A stretch of DNA of 5,524 nt. Source: CAYWNA01 sp964459305 (lineage in GTDB: Bacteria; Planctomycetota; Planctomycetia; Pirellulales; Pirellulaceae). The translations under genes were made by a program, and so were the position numbers. Where the stretch lies: positions 1 to 5,524 of the forward strand of contig CAYWNA010000441.1 in NCBI GenBank assembly GCA_964459305.1, in the 5' to 3' direction. The notes under the pieces are model-generated. The model made no database searches. It was not told the DNA's origin and worked only from the letters and a program-made list of their open reading frames with translations. Position 1 is the first letter of the stretch. Each line of letters starts with the position of its first letter. This document shows positions 1 to 5,524 of the stretch, piece by piece.

Positions 1-1176
1 TTCGATCCGATTCCGAACGACAAAACCGACACCAATAACCACGGGCCGTTCAGCACGGACAACATCGGGATGAACTACGATTATCCTGAAGCGTCCTACG
101 ACCGCCGCCGGGAGATCATTCGGGAACACCAAACCTATCAGAAGGGGCTCATGCATTTCCTCGCCAACGACCCGCGGGTCCCCGAAGATGTTCGGTCAGA
201 AATGAGCGAGTGGGGCCTTTCCAAGGACGAATTCACCGATAACGGAAATTGGCCTCACCAAATCTACGTGCGCGAGGCCCGCCGCATGATCGGCACCTAC
301 GTCGTCACCGAACAGGATTGCCTCGCCATTCGCGACACGCCCGATTCGGTCGGCATGGGTTCGTACACAATGGACTCGCACCACGTTCAGCGATACGTGG
401 CTGAGGGCGGCACGGTCCAAAACGAAGGCGACATCGGCGTGCGCCCTCGTGGGCCGTACAAGATCGCGTACGGTGCACTCGTACCGAAAAAATTGGAATG
501 CACAAACCTGCTGGTTCCGGTCTGCGTATCCTCGTCGCACATCGCCTTCGGTTCGATCCGGATGGAGCCGGTCTTTATGATCCTCGGGCAGTCAGCCGCT
601 ACCGCCGCGTCGATGGCAATCGACGGAGACATGGCCGTGCAGGAAGTGGATTATGCGAAATTGCGCGAACGCCTCTTGGCGGACCAGCAGGTGCTTGAAC
701 ACTGCGGCCCGATCCGAAGCGGGCGAGTCGGCATCGACCCGAAGACGCTGAAGGGCATCGCCATTGACGACTCGGAGGCCAAGCAAACTGGTGAATGGCT
801 CATGAGCAGTTCCATCGCCAACTACGTCGGGGGCTGGTACCTGCATGATAACAACGCCGATAAGGGCGCATGCAGTGTTCGCTTCGAGGCGACGATCCGC
901 GAGACAGGTCAATACGAAGTGCGTGTCGCTTACGCCGCGAATCCCAACCGCGCGAGCAATGTGCCGGTGATCATCGAGTCGGCGGAGGGCGAGGTCACGA
1001 AGACGGTCGACCAGAAGCAGGGTCCGCCGATCGACGGCACATGGATCTCACTGGGCAACTACCGCTTCGACGCCGGTAAACCAGCGGCAATCACGATCTC
1101 AAACAAGGACACGGATGGCCACGTCATCGCCGACGCGGTACAGTTATTGCAGATAAAGAAAGTCAGGGAGAATTGA
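1..1176 (+). CDS. FAD-dependent oxidoreductase with C-terminal golvesin/xanthan-lyase-like domain (5' truncated by window edge)
   Basis: The reading frame is open from base 1 and ends at TGA 1174-1176, giving 391 visible residues. The ATG at 70 is internal, because conserved-looking sequence (PIPNDKTDTNNHGPFSTDNIG) precedes it in frame. Seen: residues about 80-230 carry hallmarks of the planctomycete FAD-dependent oxidoreductase family (FAD_oxidored type), including YVREARRMIGTYV, VGMGSYTMDSHH, a PYKIAYGALVPK segment, NLLVPVCVSSSHIAFGS and RMEPVFMILGQSAATAA. The last is the usual C-terminal part of the flavin-binding fold. Residues about 252-386 (nt 754-1158) form a second domain with the golvesin C-terminal/xanthan-lyase pattern: DDSEA..GEW, YVGGWYLHD, GQYEVRVAY, ASNVPV, LGNYRF and IADAVQLL. 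This beta-sandwich probably binds carbohydrate or mediates extracellular attachment. The GxGxxG motif and any signal peptide lie upstream, so export cannot be checked. The substrate is unknown. The gene sits one base before the haem protein gene, implying co-transcription. Family call is firm; redox partnership with the neighbour is inference. Confidence 0.5.
   Translation, partial: FDPIPNDKTDTNNHGPFSTDNIGMNYDYPEASYDRRREIIREHQTYQKGLMHFLANDPRVPEDVRSEMSEWGLSKDEFTDNGNWPHQIYVREARRMIGTYVVTEQDCLAIRDTPDSVGMGSYTMDSHHVQRYVAEGGTVQNEGDIGVRPRGPYKIAYGALVPKKLECTNLLVPVCVSSSHIAFGSIRMEPVFMILGQSAATAASMAIDGDMAVQEVDYAKLRERLLADQQVLEHCGPIRSGRVGIDPKTLKGIAIDDSEAKQTGEWLMSSSIANYVGGWYLHDNNADKGACSVRFEATIRETGQYEVRVAYAANPNRASNVPVIIESAEGEVTKTVDQKQGPPIDGTWISLGNYRFDAGKPAAITISNKDTDGHVIADAVQLLQIKKVREN
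1165..1170 (+). promoter_or_regulatory. Shine-Dalgarno sequence for the HzsA-related gene
   Basis: AGGGAG lies seven bases before the ATG at 1178 and inside the last codons of the upstream oxidoreductase. It fixes the start of the large gene and, with the one-base intergenic gap, points to translational coupling of the two genes. No promoter is visible between them. Confidence 0.5.
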
Positions 1177-1177
1177 C

Positions 1178-4100
1178 ATGATCGTTCGTCGAACGCGCTT
1201 GAGTGTTCCGCCCGCACTGCTGCTGATGTTGGCCGGCAGTGCCCAACTCGCTGCGGCACCGCAGCTTGGCGAGGAGTTCGCTGAATGTCATCCCACGTCT
1301 CTCGTTCGCCAGTGGGTGTCGGATGCGGAGGCCGGGCAGGCTGGTGATCCACGCGTCGAGCACGCCGTGCGCCGCTTGGACGACGTTGATGCGCTGTTGG
1401 TCGAACCGAAGATGAAGAAGACGGGAGCGCAAACCGAACCGCCGGGCGAGATCGTCGTGGCCGATTGGACGTTCCGCGTCGCCGGCACTCGCGATGCCGG
1501 TTACGCACGACTGAACCATCGCAACGACGTCTGGTACGAGTCGACGTACTGGCAGGGCAACGAGAACTGGCTGCGGGTAGGCAAGGATTGGCACCATCCC
1601 GGCGACCGCGGGCCGTCGATCCGGCGGTTCAGGGCCCCGAAGGACGGTAAGATCACCATCACCGGCCGCGTTTACAAGGACCACAAGAGCGGCGATGGTG
1701 TGAAGGTGATGATCCGCCACAACGAGGAGACGGTCTGGCAGCACGAGTTGGAAGGCGAGGATGGAGAGGGCGTCGATCCGAACCTGACGCTTGACGTCCA
1801 CAGCGGTGACGCAATCCGCTTCGTCGTGCACAAGCGCGTCGCGATCTTCTGCGACACAACGCATTGGGACCCGGTGATCACTTATGCCGACGGCCAGCGT
1901 TTCCAGGCTTCGACCGGTTTCTCGAAGAAGCGGCAGGGCGATGGCGGATGGTTGTACGAGATGGAAGCAGACGCCTCGGTCGCCTCGGGCATGACGCGCC
2001 TCGTGTGGTTCGACGCCGACTTCGCCTTGATGTCCGATGCCTTGCTGCCGTCCAAGGCGACAAGTCTCTCCCACGCCGACGCCCAACCTTGCTTGCTGCT
2101 AGCCGACGCCGATGACGCTTCCGGAATGCTGATTGTGCCCGACGGTCGGCAGCCGTGGCGACTGGAATGCACGCGATCGACCGATGGCCGGCTCAGCGTA
2201 AAGTTGCGGTTGAAGACAGGTGCAGCGCTCGGCGCGGGTCTCCTGACCCGGCCGAAACCGCCGACCGAAGGTCTCCCCGGCCGCGACTCGGGGGCAACTT
2301 CGGAGACCTCCGGTCGAGCCCGTGGCGCGGTCGGGAAACCACGCCACAGCGCAAAGGCCGGGCAAACGCGAGCGTTACCCGCCTTCATGGTCGGGGCCTA
2401 CGACGGTCGCGTCGCGGCCGGGATGCAGAAACTGCAGCAGTGGATTGCCTCCGGACAGGATAATCTGCCTATTGCCTCGGTCCAAGAAAGACTCAAAGCG
2501 CTCGGCGTTCCGGAACTCGATCTCTGGGCGATGGTCCAGGAGGACTGGCGGCAACAAGACCGCACCGATTCCGAAAACCCTCAGTCGTACCGAGACGCGA
2601 TAACCAGGCATGTCGAGATAACACGGGTGTTGCTGACACACCTGCAAGCGGCCCACGGGGCCGATTTCCCGAGTGCCGAAGCCGGCGAGCTCGAAAAGCT
2701 GGCTGAGGCCGCGGGAGCTCAGAAAGGATCGCCGAGGAGCCTTTATCTGAAGCTGCGTCTGTTGAAGCGACGGATCACGCTGGCTAACCCGCTGATGGAT
2801 TTCGGCCAACTGCTTTTCTGCAAACGGGTCCCCACCTCGTACAGCCACCTGGTGATGCAGTACTACGGCTGGCGGGCTCGTCCCGGCGGCGGGCTATTCG
2901 TCCTGGAGGAGCCCGGAAACTCACTCCGTTGCCGCGACATTTTGAATGGCAAGCTGGAAGGCGGCAATGTGCTCGAACCACGACTGTCTTACGACGGCCA
3001 GAAAATCGTGTTCTCCTACGTCGAATGTCCGGACGGGCCGCTCAATCCCGCCGCGGTGAGCAATGAGGATCCTGCCGACAACAACTTCTACCACGTCTAC
3101 GAGACGGATGTCGACGGCACGGACCCCGTGCAACTGACCGATGCTCCATTCGATGACATGATGCCATGCTACCTTCCCGACGGCGGCATCGCCTTTGTGT
3201 CGACGCGCCGGATGGGCTACGCGCGATGTTTCGGTGGCCAGTTCAGCACGCGGTGGGACGTCTATACGCTGCATCGCATGGACGGCGACGGCGCGAATAT
3301 CCGTACGCTCTCGTACCACGACACGAACGAATGGTTCCCAACCGTTTCGAACACGGGGCACGTTCTCTACGCTCGGTGGGACTACATTGATCGCGACGCG
3401 GTGACGCACCAGAATCTGTGGGCCTCGCGACCCGACGGCACCAACCCGATCGCCGTGTGGGGCAACGCTACGCCCAAGCCGCACTGTACCTTCCAACCGC
3501 AGCCCATCCCGGGCAGCAACAAGATCATTTTCACAGCCTCGGCGCATCACTCGGTTGCCGGCGGGCCGATCACGATCGTCGATCCCAGCGTGGCAGCCGA
3601 CGGCGAGGAAGCCTTGGAACGAATCACGCCCGACATCCCCTTCCCCGAGGCCGAGAGCCGCGACATTCGCGAGTACTACACGGCGCCGTGGCCGCTGTCG
3701 GAGGATTTCTACCTGGTCGGCTACAGCCCCTATCCGCTGGTCTGGGAGCCGGGAGCGAATCCCGCCAATGCGCTCGGCATTTACTTGCTCGACCGGTGGG
3801 GCAACCGCGAACTGATCTACCGCGATCCCAAAATTGGCAGCACCAACCCATGCCCGCTACGACCGCGCACCGCACCGCCGGCCCTGCCCACGTCTGTGCC
3901 GAAGGATGCGCCGTCCAGCGGCGAGATGGTGGTAAGCGACGTCTACGAGGGACTGGGGGACATCCCGCGCGGGCACATCAAACAACTGCGCATCGTTCAG
4001 ATCTTTCCCAAAACGACGAACATCGCAAACAGTCCGCCTATCGGCATGGCACGCGAGGAGAATGGCAGGGCCGTGCTGGGCACCGTGCCGGTCGAACCGG

Positions 4101-4783
4101 ACGGATCGGCGCGATTCCATGTCCCGGCCGGAAAGTTGATTCTCTTCCAGGCACTAGACGCGGACGGCTTTGCCTACCAAACCATGCGCTCGGCCACGTA
4201 CGTACAGCCGGGCGAACGCGTATCCTGCGTCGGCTGTCACGAGCATAAGATGACCGCCCCGATTCGCACCTGCGCCGACCTGATGGCACTGGCACGCAAA
4301 CCCTCGCAGATCGAGCCTGGACCATGGGATGGGCGGCCGTTCAGCTACGTCGAGGTCGTGCAACCGCTGCTGGACAAACATTGCGTGAGTTGCCACGGCG
4401 GCGACAAGACCGAGGGGGACATCGTGCTGACCGGCGAGCCGCTCGACGGATACAACCGCTCGTACGTGACGCTGATGCAAGACGATAAAGCGTTCTGGCA
4501 CGCCGGCACCAATCCAGAGAACGCAGCCAAATACCTCGTACCCCGCTTCGGCGGACGGAACCAAGTCCAAATCACTCCGCCCGGTGGCACGTACGGAGCG
4601 CGGGGCAGTCGGCTGATCAAACTACTGCAAGAAGGGCACGAGGACGTGAAACTGAATGCCGACGAGTTGAAACGCCTGGCTTTGTGGGTCGATCTAAACG
4701 CCATTTTCTACGGCGTCTATCTCGCCGACGAGCAAGCCCGCCAACTCCGCGGCGAACTGGTCGGCATGCCAGAGATTCAATAG
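1178..4783 (+). CDS. HzsA-related exported protein: beta domain, TolB-like propeller, hydrazine-synthase-alpha-like region, two c-type haem sites
   Basis: This 1201-residue protein begins with a Sec-type signal peptide: MIVRRTRL, then a hydrophobic stretch PPALLLMLAG, with likely cleavage after the AAA at 25-27. Residues about 90-236 form a beta-rich, carbohydrate-binding-like module (ADWTFRVAG, WDPVIT). Residues about 353-390 are a low-complexity insert encoded by a palindromic repeat (see separate entry). Residues about 400-540 look mainly helical. Residues about 555-885 carry TolB-like propeller blades: LEPRLSYDGQKIVFS, DGTDPVQLTD..YLPDGGIAFVS, NEWFPTVSNTGHVLYARWDY, FQPQPIPGSNKIIFTAS. Residues about 915-1030 match the hydrazine synthase alpha-type region (SDVYEGLGDIPRGHIKQLRI, GTVPVEPDGSARFHVPAGK, YQTMRS, VQPGE), ending in haem site CVGCH at 1017-1021. 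A second site, CVSCH at 1069-1073, follows VVQPLLDKH, as in planctomycete cytochromes. H1154 in the GHEDVKL segment is a candidate distal ligand. The protein should be periplasmic or cell-surface and redox-active. It is not an hzsA gene proper: no other hydrazine synthase subunit is nearby. Reaction unknown. Confidence 0.5.
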   Translation: MIVRRTRLSVPPALLLMLAGSAQLAAAPQLGEEFAECHPTSLVRQWVSDAEAGQAGDPRVEHAVRRLDDVDALLVEPKMKKTGAQTEPPGEIVVADWTFRVAGTRDAGYARLNHRNDVWYESTYWQGNENWLRVGKDWHHPGDRGPSIRRFRAPKDGKITITGRVYKDHKSGDGVKVMIRHNEETVWQHELEGEDGEGVDPNLTLDVHSGDAIRFVVHKRVAIFCDTTHWDPVITYADGQRFQASTGFSKKRQGDGGWLYEMEADASVASGMTRLVWFDADFALMSDALLPSKATSLSHADAQPCLLLADADDASGMLIVPDGRQPWRLECTRSTDGRLSVKLRLKTGAALGAGLLTRPKPPTEGLPGRDSGATSETSGRARGAVGKPRHSAKAGQTRALPAFMVGAYDGRVAAGMQKLQQWIASGQDNLPIASVQERLKALGVPELDLWAMVQEDWRQQDRTDSENPQSYRDAITRHVEITRVLLTHLQAAHGADFPSAEAGELEKLAEAAGAQKGSPRSLYLKLRLLKRRITLANPLMDFGQLLFCKRVPTSYSHLVMQYYGWRARPGGGLFVLEEPGNSLRCRDILNGKLEGGNVLEPRLSYDGQKIVFSYVECPDGPLNPAAVSNEDPADNNFYHVYETDVDGTDPVQLTDAPFDDMMPCYLPDGGIAFVSTRRMGYARCFGGQFSTRWDVYTLHRMDGDGANIRTLSYHDTNEWFPTVSNTGHVLYARWDYIDRDAVTHQNLWASRPDGTNPIAVWGNATPKPHCTFQPQPIPGSNKIIFTASAHHSVAGGPITIVDPSVAADGEEALERITPDIPFPEAESRDIREYYTAPWPLSEDFYLVGYSPYPLVWEPGANPANALGIYLLDRWGNRELIYRDPKIGSTNPCPLRPRTAPPALPTSVPKDAPSSGEMVVSDVYEGLGDIPRGHIKQLRIVQIFPKTTNIANSPPIGMAREENGRAVLGTVPVEPDGSARFHVPAGKLILFQALDADGFAYQTMRSATYVQPGERVSCVGCHEHKMTAPIRTCADLMALARKPSQIEPGPWDGRPFSYVEVVQPLLDKHCVSCHGGDKTEGDIVLTGEPLDGYNRSYVTLMQDDKAFWHAGTNPENAAKYLVPRFGGRNQVQITPPGGTYGARGSRLIKLLQEGHEDVKLNADELKRLALWVDLNAIFYGVYLADEQARQLRGELVGMPEIQ
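2235..2347. repeat. Palindrome-rich REP/MITE-like repeat inserted in frame in the HzsA-related gene
   Basis: Three inverted repeats lie back to back. Hairpin 1 is CGGGTC-TCCT-GACCCG (2235-2250, perfect 6-bp stem). Hairpin 2 pairs CGACCGAAGGTCTCC (2262-2276) with GGAGACCTCCGGTCG (2302-2316), 14 of 15 complementary around a 25-base loop. Hairpin 3 pairs GTGGCGCGGT (2322-2331) with ACCACGCCAC (2338-2347), 9 of 10 complementary around CGGGAA. The core GGTCTCC occurs at 2237-2243 and 2270-2276, its complement GGAGACC at 2302-2308, and a one-mismatch copy GGAAACC at 2334-2340. The stretch is read through without stops and encodes about residues 353-390, rich in G, R, P, S and T and unlike the flanking domains. 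From memory, GC-rich repeats with such GGTCTCC cores are scattered through planctomycete genomes, but no second copy is present here. Exact ends are uncertain; no convincing target-site duplication was found. Confidence 0.5.
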
Positions 4784-5094
4784 TGGCAGAGCGCGCTCTA
4801 GCTCCAGATGATCAGTCGAATCGTCGATGGGAAGCAACGGATCAAGCGCGACATTTGGAGCCCGAACCATGCGGTTGTGGAAGAGTCTGACGACAGTCAG
4901 AGACGCTCCTCTGGCCGATTCGTGACAGGCGTGTCCATATGGCGATCGTCTCCGTCGTGCCCCGCCAGGATTAGACACATCGGACAAGTTCACGCGCAGT
5001 GCCATCAACTCCCATGTTGCCTGCCGCCGGGTGGGACGATAGCATCAATCATCAGACCGTCCCATGTCGATTCGCTCGCAACAAGAAAGCCAAC
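4784..5094. other. Intergenic gap without a supportable gene
   Basis: About 310 bases separate the HzsA-related stop from the most likely start of the next gene. A perfect 12-base palindrome AGAGCGCGCTCT (4788-4799) lies five bases after the stop, and a small stem-loop TCTGAC-GACA-GTCAGA lies at 4886-4901. Neither is followed by a T-run, so no intrinsic terminator can be called. No tRNA, convincing promoter or ribosome-binding site was recognised. The longer frames crossing it (4808-5284 on +, 4694-5008 on -) have no Shine-Dalgarno sequence or recognisable motif and overlap flanking genes. The right end may belong to the next gene if that starts at ATG 5014, since its frame is open from the TAG at 4972-4974. 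Confidence 0.5.
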
Positions 5095-5524
5095 ATGCCC
5101 ACTATGCCTTTCGCAACCGGCCCCTTTGTGCCAGCGTTCGCCGTGGCCCTTTTCAGTATCGCGACTTGCAGCCTCGCCCAACCGCCCGATGACTCGGGTA
5201 GAACGGCTGCTCAGTGGCTTGTTGCAGTCGCGAAGCAGGCGGAGGCCGAAAAGGACTCGTGGGACGGCCCGTGGCGCGACGTGATGCATGGCGCGGCCTT
5301 GGCCTTAGAGCCCTACGACGGACGGCCTGAGGCGATCGCCAAGATCGCCGGCGAGGAGAAGCGGCTTTATGATGCGTATCGTCGTGTTTGGGATGAGCAC
5401 GCAAGCCCGGTGGCGGACAAGCTCCTGGCGGGAAAAGCCTTCCATGAACCTGAACGGAAGTATCGGTTTCTCGCAAGTGGAACGCTGCTGCATCGATACC
5501 TTCGCTGCGGCATCAAGCAGAAGG
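5095..5524 (+). CDS. Secreted protein of unknown function, helical (3' truncated by window edge)
   Basis: An open frame runs off the right edge, giving 143 visible residues from the ATG at 5095. A hydrophobic segment (residues about 9-27, FVPAFAVALFSIA core) ends in SLA-Q, a plausible signal peptidase I site after A28. The IATC at 22-25 is only a poor lipobox because of T before the Cys. The mature part looks helical and charged, with repeated aromatic-rich short helices (AAQWLVAVAKQAEAEK, WRDVMHGAALAL, RLYDAYRRVWDEH, LLHRYLRCGIK), possibly a helical-repeat protein; no family was recognised. The start is uncertain. ATG 5104 is also in frame, and ATG 5014 would add 27 residues. Starting at 5095 or 5104 leaves the signal peptide without positive charges before the hydrophobic core, whereas the 5014 start brings in RFARNKK. 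Only a weak purine run (AAGAAAG, 5083-5089) precedes 5095. Whether it shares a role with the upstream redox pair is unknown. Confidence 0.5.
   Translation, partial: MPTMPFATGPFVPAFAVALFSIATCSLAQPPDDSGRTAAQWLVAVAKQAEAEKDSWDGPWRDVMHGAALALEPYDGRPEAIAKIAGEEKRLYDAYRRVWDEHASPVADKLLAGKAFHEPERKYRFLASGTLLHRYLRCGIKQK

Noticed and set aside
1163..2086. Open frame of 307 residues on the - strand.
   Set aside because: It lies opposite the strongly supported HzsA-related gene and reads as its GC-rich mirror, with no ribosome-binding site or recognisable domain.
2921..3550. Open frame of 209 residues on the - strand.
   Set aside because: It is antisense to the conserved propeller blades, rich in Val and Arg, and has no family motif.
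3418..4248. Open frame of 276 residues on the + strand in another frame.
   Set aside because: It overlaps the propeller and first haem site of the real gene; its Arg/Gly/His-rich composition is typical of a shifted reading of GC-rich coding DNA.
4226..4396. Calling the large gene a true hydrazine synthase subunit (hzsA).
   Set aside because: Similarity is at domain level only; no other anammox gene is visible and the residue after the first haem motif differs from that recalled for the anammox enzyme.
4788..4799. Perfect palindrome AGAGCGCGCTCT just after the stop of the large gene, considered as a terminator.
   Set aside because: As a hairpin it has only about four base pairs with a four-base loop and no T-run follows; a chance palindrome or protein-binding site is as likely.
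5017..5045. TTGCCT and TAGCAT at a 17-base spacing, considered as a sigma-70 promoter for the third gene.
   Set aside because: Each box matches the consensus at only four of six positions, which is expected by chance in a gap of this size, and it would lie inside the gene if ATG 5014 is the start.
4808..5284. Open frame of 158 residues on the + strand covering the intergenic gap.
   Set aside because: It has no Shine-Dalgarno sequence, has unusual Cys/Pro/Ser/Arg-rich composition without motifs, and overlaps the signal peptide region of the next gene in a different frame.

Overview
The window looks like a piece of a GC-rich planctomycete (or close PVC-group) chromosome. This is judged from protein family content: a secreted-type FAD-dependent oxidoreductase with a C-terminal golvesin/xanthan-lyase-like beta domain, and a very large exported protein combining a TolB-like propeller, a hydrazine-synthase-alpha-like (HzsA-related) region and two CxxCH c-type haem sites. 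Both architectures are abundant in non-anammox planctomycetes. Taxon and family names come from recognising conserved motifs by eye; no search was run.

Layout: all three genes are on the + strand. (1) Positions 1-1176 are the 3' part of the FAD-dependent oxidoreductase gene; its N-terminus with the dinucleotide-binding motif lies upstream of the window. (2) Only one base separates its TGA from the ATG at 1178 of the 1201-residue HzsA-related dihaem protein (1178-4783), which has a clear Shine-Dalgarno sequence inside the end of the first gene. The two are almost certainly one transcription unit. (3) A gene-poor gap of about 310 bases (4784-5094) follows. (4) From about 5095, possibly 5014, a secreted helical protein of unknown function runs off the right edge.

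Working together: the tight coupling of a flavin oxidoreductase with an exported protein carrying two c-type haem sites suggests a redox pair in which electrons taken from an unknown, possibly carbohydrate-related, substrate by the flavin could pass to the haem protein. This is inference; neither substrate nor partner can be read from the sequence.

The most notable structure is a compact, palindrome-rich element of about 113 bases (2235-2347) inside the large gene. Its three consecutive inverted repeats share a GGTCTCC/GGAGACC core. It is read through in frame and adds about 38 low-complexity residues between two domains, so it looks like a small mobile or REP/MITE-like repeat domesticated as a protein linker.
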